Both the position numbers and the translations under genes were made by a program. Positions 37,401-50,100 of a DNA stretch of 64,000 nt are shown one piece after another. The notes beneath the pieces are model-generated. The model did no database searches and was not told the DNA's origin. It worked only from the letters and a program-made list of their open reading frames with translations. The stretch comes from Cucumis sativus (taxonomy: Eukaryota > Streptophyta > Magnoliopsida > Cucurbitales > Cucurbitaceae): assembly GCF_000004075.3 (NCBI RefSeq), contig NC_026658.2:25966075-26030074 (forward strand). The letters are read 5' to 3'. The stretch's first letter is position 1. Every line of letters begins with the position of its first letter.

Positions 37401-39619
37401 AGTAAGTCTTTTAAACATATAAACGTATCAATTCGTTAACTATGAATTTAATATTTTAATAAGCATGTCCTTGTCATGTTGTATCAAAAAAATTTAAGAT
37501 ATGGTATGTGATCGTGTTCGTATCAATACTTCTTAGAGTATAAGGCTTAATATACAAGTGGGTTACTATTTAATTGAGTAGTGAAAAATGTATAGGAAAA
37601 AGTGTTGGAAGGATGATGGAGTAAAGGAGGGAAGAGAGAAAAAAATCAGGGAGGTGGTGATGATGAGATCTGGGGAGCAATCTTGAGACAAGATAGGGGA
37701 GAGGTTGGGAAGGGGATGATTCGGCAGTGTCCTCCTCGCTGGGAGACCCATTGGGTAAAGCTTAAGAGCCAAGAGGAAAACGGAATCTTTGGGTTAATAG
37801 AATACATGTATTTGATTCCTAACATTTTTTATTAGTCATTTTAGTTTTTAAGCTATATATATATATATATACACGGTAATCTAGGAGTCTTTTTTTAATG
37901 AAATTAAATTTTGTATTTCTAGTGGATAGGATACGACTCTTAAGCGAGATTAAGAGGTACAAATCTTCGAGATGGAATATGATTATAATTTGAGCGTATG
38001 TATTTGTTTGAGTTCAACAAAGATTGATATATCGACGGGTTACGACTATTTTGATAGATATGGTTGCGTATTGATATGTTTGATTGTTTCAATTTTGAGT
38101 ATATGTTTGTATAATAAAAAAAATTGTATTATTTATACATAGATATTGTGCATGATTGAGAAATAAAGCATTTCTAGAATTTGCATTTGAGTTTTTTTCT
38201 TAATTATTGACTTTAGCATCTTCCCATGCATTTCACATAAAATGGCTTAATAAAATAATAATTAGATTTAAACATAAGATTGATGTGATAACATAACTTA
38301 AAAAGTACATTTGTATTCATACTTTTGACGTGACGAAAAAATATAATGTTAACATATTGTTTTGTAAGTTGTAAAAACTATTTAGGTCAATAATTATTAG
38401 TATTCCTAGTCATACTTGTCAAATAGAGTCCACTTTCTTATGTCACACAACCTTTTAGAACAATGTCTATCGATGATCATTTCTCGGGTTATTTGAGTCT
38501 TCAACTTCTAAGTGAAGTCGATGAGGATGAAGTATACAAACTTCAATTGATAGTTAGTGTTTGTAATTATTTCAAATTTATCTTTGTTATATCTAGTATT
38601 TACCGTTTCTTATCTATCTTCTAAAATAATTTATACAAAATACTATAATGCCGGATCGAGCGAGTTAGGGTGGGAAAGAAATAGGGATCTACTAAAATAG
38701 TAAGCATTTCTAGATTAAATAACCACTCTAACTATAATAATCAATCCAACTTTCTAAAACACTCCTTAGTTTAGATATTGGCCAAATGAGAACGAGAGGA
38801 ATCCGTTGGTGGGGAAATTCCAAATCTACAAACTGCAAAAAGAAAAACAATTAAGAGTTAAAACGAGAACGAAAGGAATCAATGGACGTTGGTCTTGAAA
38901 AAATCCAAATCGACAAATTGTAAAAAGAAAAAAAAATTAAAATTAAATCGATCAATCGATTTTTGGTAATGGATGGTGAGGATGGATTCGAACATTTGGC
39001 ATAAGAGGTATGGATTTGAAGGTAGACGGATAGGCGTCGTGGGAAGGAATTGTTGATTTTGGGGGGATCGATCTCGTCTCTCCCTCCTTCGTCCCCGTGA
39101 TTCAATCATGGCTTTGTGTCAGTGACTACAGCACACATCTCTCTTTTCTTTCTTCCCTCCAGCATTACTTCTGTTTCCTGTGTGTTATTACATCAGACAA
39201 AAACAAAACCAAACCGAATTCCAAAGACACAATACTCTTTGTTTACTATTATAATTTCATAGAAAGAAAGAAAGAAAGAAAAAACAAAACCCACTCCATT
39301 CCATTCCTCTTTACATGATTTTGAAACTCTGCTGAATTCAATGCGAGTCGTTGGTGGTAGATTTCAACCCATTTAAAATTTCTCACATAATAATAAATAT
39401 CATAGAGAGAAACATATAAAGGATGTTGGTTGCTTTCATAAATGAGCCATACACAGACACCAACACTCATACATATTGGTGCGACTTTTGTTTTCTTTTG
39501 CTTTCCTTTCCTTTTCTATCTTCTTTTCATTTTAACCCATTTTCCCTTCTCTTTGATAATGACCTTTCACTCGACAAAATGGACCATTCCCCCCCTCCCC
39601 TTCCCTATTCCTATTCCTA

Positions 39620-39623
<4 letters not shown>

Positions 39624-39650
<27 letters not shown>

Positions 39651-39651
39651 T
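39624..39651. repeat. (TC)14 microsatellite
   Basis: An uninterrupted TC dinucleotide run sits in a pyrimidine-rich stretch with no gene downstream that I can identify. Confidence 0.9.
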
Positions 39652-41004
39652 CTTTAACTAACCATCCCACTGTCAAATTTGAATTCCTTGACCTTACAAA
39701 TTCATAGAGACTTTGAAAGTTGATGCTTTAGGGTGTGAATTGATATTATATCTTTTCCTTTCTCATTTTCTTATCAACTTGATTGTGGTTTTAGTGTATT
39801 TGTGCATGTCATGCTCATGCCTTTATTTTTCAACAGTGGCAGTGGGTAAGGTTTTTATTTTGGTTTCCTTATTTGTAATGTATACAGTACTTTAAACACA
39901 GATATCTTTTTAGAGTATAATGAATTGAACTTGTTATAATTCATGAATGGGAGTCCAAATTTGTTCCTTTTTTCAGACCACTGGTTAATTACTGGTTAAG
40001 GGTTTTTATAATTATTGCCAGTTTTTATGGGTTCCATATTTTGTGATTCAGTGCTTATTTCTTGTAAGATATATGATCATTAATTACTATTACTTTAGTG
40101 TTCATTCTACCTTGTTTAATAACTTTAATTATTCATAACTTACTGTTTCCATACCATCTTCCTTCCTATACTTAAATTAGTGTCTAATTTTAATCTTTAT
40201 AATCTTTATATTTTAAATATTTTTTCAATTTAGTCTCCAATGCTAGTTTATTGGGTTCATTTTTCACTTTTTTTTTTTTCTTTTTGTGTTACATAAACAT
40301 TTTAAAAGTATATGAAAGTTTTTACAACAAGTATCGAAGAGCTTGCAAAAATAACAAAAAAAAAATTATGATAATAAAACACATGTCCATATATTTGTTA
40401 AATCTCATTGTTTAATATGTAATATTAATAATGTATTTGAATTACAATTTTAATTGTTCAATTTAAAAAATAAGTTATTTTATATTTTAAACAACTTTTA
40501 GAAAAATAGTTTAAACAAAAATGAGTTCGTTAACAAATGGTAAGCTTAATATTTTAAGTTCAGTGAAAATGTTGAATTAGGGAGGTAAGTTGTAAGCAAC
40601 TAAACCAATTGGGTGAAAAAGGAAATGAAAGTAATTTATGTTTAGTTGGTAAAAAGAAATACTTTTACAGTTGTAATCATTATAACAAAGTCCCATATAG
40701 AGAGAGATAGTTTGGTTGTTCCATGTTCCCCCTTTTGTTGTATGTGAAATGAAAACACAAAGAAAAGGAAGTCAGAAGAGAAGAAGAAGAAGAAGGAGTA
40801 GGAGGAGGAAGAGGGGGAAATTGCAGTTTTGAAAATGCTTTGTGAAACGGACCTAATGAATAATTATAAATAATAATATACCAATACACAAGTGAGTGTG
40901 GGTCCCACCCAACACCGACTTCCTCTTTGCTTAATCAAACTTCTAACATTTTTTCTTTTATTTTACAAATTTACAAATTTTAAAAAATATAATCGTACTC
41001 TATA

Positions 41005-43985
41005 AATTTGTTATTTTTGTAATTTTGAAAATGCGAGGGATGTAGGCTTTATCGTCATAAAATTTCTTTTGCTATTTTTGCAAACTTCATATTTTCTTTC
41101 GTTCTCTCTCAACAAATACTCCTATTTTTTCTAAGGTCTGATACCTATAATAAGAGACAATTATAATTGATTACAATTTTATAAATAATAATTAGAAAAT
41201 TTGCATCAAATGACAAAAATATTTGGAAAAAGTCGTATGTGACACTTATTTATTTATTTTTTTTGCATATTGCGAATATGACAAAATTAGTGTTATCATA
41301 CGGTAATCACAAGGTTATCGACTTTTAAATTTACCACTTTTGTATTTTAGAAATTGCAGTGATATGAACTTTATTATCATACATTTTTTTTTTGCTATTT
41401 TTGCAATTACCCCTAATAATTGAGTATATAACAACAATTTTAAAAATTGCAATGGACTTGTATTGCTAATAGACGGTCTATCAGTGATGATCAATATTTG
41501 CAATATGATTTATGACTTTTATTATTAATAAACTTTGATGTATTTTGCTATGTTTGTAAATTTTTTATAATGTTGCTATTTACTTAATTAGTTTGATCTA
41601 GTTGCTATATTTGTACATATTCCTATAATAAAATTATTTATTTTGATCCATATTTAAGAAAATAAAATTATGTTGAAATAAATAATTATATTAATATTTT
41701 ACACTTTATTGTTTACGTCGTTGATGACATTTCGTTACGTTTGTTTTCTTTTCGTATGTTTCTTGAAATTTTGTATGATATAACTAAAATATTGATTTCA
41801 CCTCTAAATTCAAAGAAGGTATATGTTGACAAAATGCAACGTTGCAAATACATTCCAAACCATGTTTATATCAAATCGTACCTAATTGTTGTTAAAAATA
41901 TATATCTCTATGTTATTAATGGTAATGTCATTTTGGTTTTTTTTTTTTTTTTTTTACTTTCATGTTTGATTAATTTTAGTTATTGTGTGTTTTTGGTTTG
42001 TTATTTAATACAACTTTTGCAAAGATGAAATTTGAGTTCGAGAACTTAATTCTACGTTAATTAAATGTATTATAACTAAAATTGAATAAAACTCGAAATT
42101 CTAAGATAAAAAATGCATTTTAATTAGTCATACTATTGCAAATCAAAAGATTGTGCATTGAGATTAGAAATCAATACTGCTATTGATTGTTTGCGTTGGT
42201 ATGAACGTTTTAATTTTCCATTGACCATATAATGTTATGTTATGTTATTCATTAAATATTTAACACATTTAGTTTGAATGTTGAAAATCCTGCCGTATTT
42301 TGACTGAAAACGTTGATTAAACGTGCATAACCAATATCATGATCAATGCTTATTCTTTTTTTTTTTTTCGTTCTCGATGTAATTTGAATAGAACAATTAC
42401 GTATTGCGTTCTTTAGCACTACAATTCTTTCCAATAGTCAGATTGTTTACAACTTATATTGAAACGTAATTGATGGTATACTTGTGCTTTTGTAATAGTG
42501 GAGGGTTGACATTTTTTTTAGTGTATCTCGATCAACGAAAAAAGGGTTTTCTTTTTTTCTTTTTCATTTTTTAATTATAGTTTGGGGGCATCTTTTCAAA
42601 ACATAGTAATTTTTCTCTCACATTTTAACCCTAAAGAAATACACAAGTTTCTTAACAAAAGTTTACAATGCTTTGAGTTTTATCAAAATACCATTTAAAT
42701 TCTATAATTTTCTTTCCATGTATTTCTTATATTAGATGACATACATGTTTTTTTTAAAAGTATAATACTATAAGTACATAATTATTTCGATAAAGATGAG
42801 GCAAAAACTTTAATATAAAACCAAAATGAAATTAATATGAAAGCAAGGGTTACTAATTATTGTTATTATCTTCAACCTTGTGAGATTAGGAAGTTTGAAG
42901 TCAACAACCCTAATTAATATTTTTAACCAATAGTAAGTTTAGGGTAATAAAGTCAAATTAATCAACTTAAATCATAGAAAAAGCTTATGAACAAAAAAAG
43001 AAAAATGATGTCATTTAAAGACAAATTTTAGTGTTATTTTCATATGTTATATCAGTATAGAATGAATATAATGGTCAAGCAGCAATATGAAAAGGGTTTT
43101 GATATATATATATAGAGAGAGAGAGATGAGTCTTGAGAGTGATTCTCCAATGAAAAGGCAAAGAGTATGGGGTGTTCTCATTCGTTCCATTAGCCAATTA
43201 TGAAGGGTGGTTTGGTGTAAAAAGTGGTTCTTCTTTTTTGCACAAATTAGAAAGTAAGTTAGTAAAGTTTTTATAGAAATAAGAAATAACGTTTTTTTTC
43301 ATATAAAAGAAAGATATGAGATTGTGAGTTTGGTGTGTGAAGTTAATAATTTGATTTTTGACACAAAAACAAAGAACCGTTGAAAAACCATTTATGAGGC
43401 GCGGAGGGATATGAGATATGACCCCTACATTTCAATCTCATCATTTCTCTCTTCTTTTTTCCCACTCCTCTCTATCACCAAAACACTATATTCAATGTTT
43501 ATTTATTTATATATACATAGAGAGAGTTTTTAGGTTTTATATAGTTGTACTTTTAAAATTATATTTACTTTTTGTTGGTATTTTTTCGATTTTTGGTTCA
43601 TATACTTTTAAAAACATTTCATCACGTTTGTTAGAGACTATAAATTACTTTACATTGAAAATGACGGTTGTTGTAATGATTTATAGCTAATGTTTATGAT
43701 TATAACGATGTATTTTAGTACACTAACCGTTATAGATCTAAAATTAGATCATTGTTTCTTTCACATATATTAGAGGAAAAGATTTTTGAAAAATTGTATT
43801 AGATGATAAAAACATTTAGAAAAAACAGCTCATAATACATCTTTTTTACAATTTAGTAAATTTGGCAAATATGACGATAATATAACGGTAATCTGCTTTT
43901 AAATTTGTTATTTTTGCAATTTTAAAAATGTAGATGACTTGGGCTCTATTATCATAGTTTTTATTGCTATTTTTGTAAACTCTCA
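41005..43985. repeat. Three diverged copies of a short dispersed A+T-rich repeat
   Basis: Copies near 41005-41095, 41330-41410 and 43895-43985 share the order: AATTTGTTATTTTTG-AATTTT (or a variant), a short GC-richer word, a CTTTATTATCAT-like word and TGCTATTTTTGCAAA-like end. Divergence is high and no termini or target duplications could be fixed. They probably belong to a high-copy family of old non-autonomous elements. Confidence 0.4.
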
Positions 43986-46099
43986 AAAGATTTTGGTGTT
44001 GGGTTGTTCTTTCTTCTTTTCCAAAACTTTGATTTTTGTTAGTGATATTTTCTTTGATTTCATTCTTTACTAGCTTTGGCGAGTGTATGCATGAGTTGAG
44101 AAGTTGTATTAACGTTAGGGAGTAATCGACATATGTAAATTGACACTTAAGTCATGCTAAATTTTACTTTCAAGTGATTCGACACGACACAACGACGATT
44201 GACATTTGTTTTTCCTAAACTTTCATTTTCAAATTTATTATCATGCAACCTACTTTATTTTTACCAATGGTTTAAAAAGTTTAAGCCTTATTTCAAAAAC
44301 TTTAAAAGGTAGCTTTTGAAAACCTTGCTTTTGTTTTTTGATTTTCAATAAATTCAACTCTTGTATTTTAAAAAATGCTAATTAATATAAGAAATATGGA
44401 GAAAATTTTTCACAAAACAATAACAAAAAAAATGAGATGGTTATTGAACGGGCATTCATTAATTGTTTTCATTTTGGAACCAAATATTATCAAACTTGAA
44501 AGTCGGAATACTAAAATGAACTTTTCGAGAGTTTGTATTATAGACCAAAATGAGCTAAAGTTAAAAAGTACAAACTAAAAAAATGTCTTAAAAGTATAAA
44601 AACGAAAGTGAACCAAATTTAAAAGTACAATATTGCCCGAAATAAATAAAGAAATAGTCAAATTAAAAGTACAATGATGAAAGTAATATTCAATCTTACA
44701 TTTTCTTAATTAAAATTTCAATTACATTTAATACATAATTTTTTAAGTTAAAAAATATAATAGATACAAATTCAAACACATCCATATACTAATTCTTACT
44801 CTTACTCGATCTCAACCAATACCCCTAATGAAAAATTCAACGTAATGGAAACGATCAAATCAATTGTTTAAAAAACATGCACTCTATAAATTCATTACTT
44901 GAGATCGACCAACAATTGAAATGATAAACAATACATAATTTTATCTATCAAGTTACGTTGATTTTCACTAACAGATATTCAATACATTGATTACTAAATT
45001 ATAACTGGCTAGAATCAAATTTTCATAAACAAAATTTAGTCGATGGCTAATGAAATCCCCACTTTCATAAATTAATACACTTCAACACCAAAGAAAAAAA
45101 ACAAAAATCTAAATCATCTTCCAAGGAAATGGATTTGATCTTTTTACATAAACAATAACATAAATTTCAAGACTCCTAAAGTAGAAACATGAACAATAAC
45201 AACTCCAATAAATAATGTAAAGCAGTAATAATAAAAGATTTATTTTAAAAAATGGTAAATTTTACAAAATTTTTACAACCTATAGCAAATTTTATCATTA
45301 ATATTTATTTATAGAACAAATATATTATAGTGATAGAAGATTATCCGCGAGAATCTAAAATTTTACTGTATCTAATAAATATTTTAATTTATTTTACTAA
45401 TTAAATATATATATATATATATTAATTAGGGTTTTAATAGAGGTAACAAAAGTGATTGTTAATTACTAGTTGGGAAGTGGGTAGTGGACTTAATAATTTA
45501 GTTGAGCAAAGCAATTGAGATTTGAGCAAAAAATAAAAAATAGCAATGAGAGAAAGAAAAGACAGATTGATGGAGCAAAGAAAGAAGGTTTTATATTTTC
45601 AGAAAAGTGAACCAAAAACAAAACAAAAACCCCCTTCTCATCATTATTTCTTTGATCCCTCTTCTCATTTTCTTTGCAATTTGCACCCCAAAGCCACCAA
45701 TCAAAAAAAAAAGAAAAAGAGAGAAGTAATAATAATAATAAAAACACTTCTCTCTCATCATCTCTCATGCATCTCTGTCATCTTAATTAATAACTCTCTT
45801 TTTTTTTTTTCTTTGTTTCCCTCTCTCTCTCTCTTAATTACTTACTGTTTATTCACTTCTTTCTTCCATCTTAAATACAACCCCCCTATCTTCTTCCTTT
45901 TTCCCTATATTCTTCCTTTTTCCCTATATTCATACTCTCATATATTGTTTTCTCTCCTTTTTAGGGTTCTTTCTTGTTTGGTTTCTTATCAGATCACTTC
46001 CATGGTGGTTTCCTGTTGAAAATTTGAAGTTTATTCAAGGGAAAAATCATATAATTTGAAGACCTAATTTCATGTGGGTTTTGTAAAGCAAAGGATTTC

Positions 46100-46235
46100 C
46101 CAATAGAGTTTATTGGCATTCTGTCCACCTCCCCTCCTTTCTTCAAATCTTTCTATTCAAATTTTTGTTATTCTTTAAAAGAAAAAATTGATTTATAATA
46201 TTGGGGGAGGTGGGCATACTGCCAACTGAGTTCTG
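46100..46235 (+). ncRNA. MIR394: MIR394 precursor hairpin
   Basis: The 5' arm contains the exact conserved plant miR394 sequence TTGGCATTCTGTCCACCTCC at 46113-46132. The 3' arm carries the expected partner AGGTGGGCATACTGCCAACT at 46208-46227. The two arms pair along nearly their full length with the usual mismatches, closing a loop of about 75 nt. miR394 is made by DCL1 and directs cleavage of mRNA for the F-box protein LCR, affecting shoot meristem and leaf development (established in Arabidopsis). The location between AMY2 and prolyl oligopeptidase corresponds to Arabidopsis MIR394B (At1g76135) by recall, so this is an ancestral locus. A pyrimidine-rich presumed transcript start lies at 45750-46000. 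Confidence 0.96.
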
Positions 46236-46415
46236 TTGGATTCTCTTTGTTACATCCCTCATGATGCCTCTCTTCTCTTTCTTAGTTCTTCTTTCTGATG
46301 GAAAATTATATCATTTCTAACCCAAATATTTAACATCATCATATCATTTTTCTTTTATTTGTTCAATGCTCTCTGAAAATTTTCTCATCATGCTGTTTTT
46401 CCTCAGCTCACTGTC

Positions 46416-47147
46416 ATGGAGGTTCCCTTCTTTCTCAGGTTGGATTTCATGATCTGATCTCTCACTTTTCTTTTTCTTTTTTAAATTCCTTCACCAAATA
46501 AATTTTAGGGTTTCTTTTTTGGGAGAAGTGAAAGAAAACCCTAAAAGTTTCAATCAAGGCTTACTAGGTTTGAAGAAGCATTTGGGTCAAACCCCAAATC
46601 TCAAAAACTCTTGGATTTCTTTTATGAGTGAGTGAATAAAGTTGTGTAGAAAAAATGAAGTGATTGTTCCTTTTTCTTTCTTTCTTTCTTTTTTGCAGCT
46701 CATGGGGCCAAAATGATGAAGGTAATATATATATGTAGATGAAAATTTATATTCACTGTTAATCTATATATAAACTAACTTTCTACCACTGATTTCTTGT
46801 AAAAGGAATCAATTTTAAGGTCAACAATAATTATTTTAGATTTTATTTTATTTATTCAGATCATCAGTATGTTCATGGCCTTCATGCATGCTTTGTCTAA
46901 TTTCACTTTAAATCTTTGCTTTAATTATTATTATCATTGTGTTTGGTTAAATCAATTTGTTCGTAAGTTATTTTATTAAAATCAATCTGATTTTACTCAA
47001 TTTCCCAAGCCTTGAATACTACGCAGCCCCTCATCATTGTCCACTGACAAAAGAGTTTAAGCTTTTCTTTTACTGATGCCAGACGAAGATGCTTCCATTA
47101 TTTACCCATTCTTCCGGCGGCGCGTGAGCTCTCCACGGCGGCGCTGA
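46416..47147 (+). CDS. Possible spliced 36-codon ORF in the 3' part of the miR394 transcript
   Basis: Three segments join in frame: 46416-46438, 46699-46721 and 47083-47147 (23 + 23 + 65 = 111 nt). The product is MEVPFFL, then SSWGQNDE, then DEDASIIYPFFRRR, then VSSPRRR and stop. Splice signals are good: CTCAG|GTTGG to a long T/C tract plus TTGCAG, and GAAG|GTAATA to CTTTTCTTTTACTGATGCCAG with a branch-like TACTGAT. A further acceptor (GTTTTTCCTCAG at 46406) lies just before the ATG, consistent with a larger spliced pri-miRNA. The middle exon is a 23-nt microexon. The last exon is far more GC-rich than its surroundings. I recognise no homologue; it may be a small peptide gene, a miPEP-like ORF or coincidence. 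Confidence 0.35.
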
Positions 47148-50100
47148 CGGCGGAGAAAACAGTAAAATAGTTTTTTTTTTTGTTTTTGTTTTTAAAAAAT
47201 GGTGTTTTTTGGTATTGGAATTTGAGCCTTTTGAAGATCTGATATGATCTTCTTCAAGCTTTGGAGCTACCTAGGGTTTGCCCTTATAATTCTCTGCACT
47301 TTTCACAGTCGTAGGGGAATGGAATGGAATGGAATGTATTCTCTCTCCAATTTATTATTATTATTATTTTGAAATCTCAATTGTTCTTAACTTTTTACTT
47401 TTGAACTTTTTACTTTAGTATACACATTTAGCTTTTCTAATTTTATTATTTACTGGCTATAAAGGCAATCCTAACAGTGTTCATCAATGTTAATTTTCTT
47501 TTCAAACTTGTGTTGTTGAAGTGTTTAAGGTTTGAATCACTCATGCAGGAATTCAGAGATATATCATTGTTGTTTTTGATGGATGTTTATGGATATTGTA
47601 AATTGTACTTCTGTTGATATTTAGCTTAATTGATGATATATATTTTATGTTAAAGGATGTTTGTTGAAGTATAAGAGTGTTCGTTATGTATTCATTCTTG
47701 ATCTCTATTAAGAGTGTTTGTTATGAAAATGTTGTTTGGTATTATAGTTTAGGAAGTTGACTCTCTAGTTTGTTTGTTTCATGACATTGAATTTATTTGT
47801 ATTTGATGAATTTAGAGAATTCTTCCATTTTGAATTTTCATATCTTATACTATAAAATTAAATAGTTATTATTCTATTTGGTAACGTCTTTAAGATAGTG
47901 TTTAAAATAGTGTTTATTATAGAATTTGAAGATAGTGTTTATTATTTATGTTGTAAATATTTTGTTAAATTTGTTAATTTTATCTATTCTCTTTAAGACT
48001 GTGAAAGTTGTGCTATTTTTGAAGATTTTTCTTGAAAAATCAAGTTTTATTGTAAGAATTAACTATTTGTATATTAAAAAATCGAACGTAAAATGGTTAC
48101 TAAAATGGGTTTTATTTATTAAATTTTCTTGCAAGTATTTTCAAAATTTAAGAAGATTAAATAATAAAGGAAATAGTGAGAAGAGAAAGTAGGCCTTTTT
48201 GCAATATTTTCAAAAATCAATGCTACTTTTTTTTTAATCTTTTAATTTAATTTCATCCATAGTTAGCCTTTGACTTTGTTTGTGTACATGTTAAAAAGTG
48301 ATTCTATAAAGTTTTAACTATTTTAAGTGGGTGGTAAAAGTACTTATTTATTTATTTTTTAACATCAATTTTCAGATAAAGATCACTTTGAATGGGATGT
48401 GATATTTACTCGTTTTTTTCTTCTATAAGTTAATAATACAAAAATGAAATTTTGAGCTAGATATTTTGGTTAAGAATGGACGTTTAAATTTTAGTCAGTT
48501 GTTCTCAAACAAATTAAAATACTATCATAGAATAGATGATTTAAAATTTTAAACAAAAATTGAGATATAAAATAGTGTGTTAGTGACCTATATATATATC
48601 AAAAAGTTGGATCATTAGACTCTATAATTCTGGTTTATTACCACACGTAGTTACAAAATTCTATTTATTTGTTAGACTTCCGTACTTTCGTTCAAACTGT
48701 AGTTTTGAAACATTTATTAAAACTAAGAGTTCGAAGCTTTTAGACTTAGTTGTGATTTTAACGTTAGTTGTAGCCTAACATCAAATAGGAGGGTTGATAA
48801 TTTGGCATTACTTTGAACCTAAGTTGTCTTTTTAATTCATAGAAAAAGGTAGGAGTTGAATATTTCTAAAGTTATTATTTTTATTTTTTAATAACTAATA
48901 ATTTTGAAATGAACATTTTAAAAAATAGCAAAGCATGAAACTTATTTGCAAAATTCATCCAACTCGCTATTGCCAATTTGAATATTTTGCTATGCAAATA
49001 GTTTTGTTTTTTTTTTTCTTTTTTTCAATTTATGACAATTATCCTTTTTAATTAAAACTAAATTTGTTAGAGATATATAACTAAAAATTTATCTCAAACT
49101 ATGCATCATTTAAGTTTTTGAGTTAGTAAACTTTGATATCATAGAGCCCAATTGCCGAATGCAGGCTGATTTTATCTTAAAGATGGTTAGACCAACATAT
49201 CAAAACTGACAAATGGGCTTCACAATAAAAGCCCAAAACATAGAAAATATATGCAATGACAAAAACAATAATAATAAAGAAAATTATAATTTTGTGGCCA
49301 TTTATAGTATTATGAGAGAAAAATTTGAAACAAAATTCTAAGGAAATGATTTTTGAGTTCTAATTGTTGGACTCAGTCTAATTTGACAATACAAACAATT
49401 ACGAAAATACTTTCACTTGTCACTAGTCTACAGCTTTACCACGGTTGTTGCGGGATGCCTTTGTGCTTTACAGATGACCAACTTCGACGAACACCTTCAT
49501 CCACCGTTGTTGATTTCCAACACTGACTTAGGTGGCCACCTTCATAACTCATCTAGAAATAGCCACACTCACCCTAAACGACACTTTGCTCTTTGTTTTC
49601 ATCCTAAAATGATTTGAAAATAGTTGACAAATTCTCTACCAAAGCAGCAACAACAACAAAAAAAACTAATAAATAAAGTAGTAGGTTTAATTTTTAAGAT
49701 TTCAAAGTGAATTGTTAATTATATTTGAACCAAATCAAGTTTTATTGTTTATAATAAAAATGACAAAAGTAAGTATGATTGGACGTCATGATTCTTTGCT
49801 TGTGACACCACCAAGCCTTCTTACTTGTAAAAGGAAGAGCAGAAAGAATGAGAAACATTTTATATTCTTAAAAATGGAAAAGTTAAAAATACAACTCGTC
49901 TCGGATAAAGGTGATTGAGAGTCGACCGAGCAAATTGAAGTAGATCGACGTTGGTTTGAAAAAGTCTTAAATCGAGAAATTTCAAAAATATATGTATTAG
50001 GGTTAAACTGATCGATTGTCATTTACTCATTGATGATCGAGATCAATTTGAACATTTATGAAACCAACCATAGTCGGTTTGGTCGAAAAATTGATTCCAA

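Larger units (their letters stand above)
32497..46099. other. 13.6-kb gene-poor region
   Basis: The first 300 bases are the amylase 3' untranslated region. No complete gene could be supported. Features seen: an unidentified exon-like minus frame at 34321-34474, microsatellites at 37856-37870 (TA), 39255-39280 (GAAA) and 39624-39651 (TC), and dispersed copies of a diverged repeat (41005-41095, 41330-41410, 43895-43985). There is also a local pair of related sequences (about 38780-38840 and 38870-38945). The last 600 bases (45490-46099) are pyrimidine-rich and probably form the promoter and start of the miR394 transcript, including two adjacent copies of CTTCCTTTTTCCCTATATT near 45893-45930. 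Confidence 0.5.

Noticed and set aside
39684-39703. CCTTGACCTTACAAATTC, resembling the TAS3 tasiARF sequence
   Set aside because: Several mismatches from the conserved form, no second tandem copy and no flanking miR390 sites.
45546-46019. 157-codon plus-strand open frame upstream of MIR394
   Set aside because: Low-complexity Ser/Phe/Leu/Lys product of pyrimidine-rich DNA with no domain; more likely the promoter and leader of the microRNA transcript.
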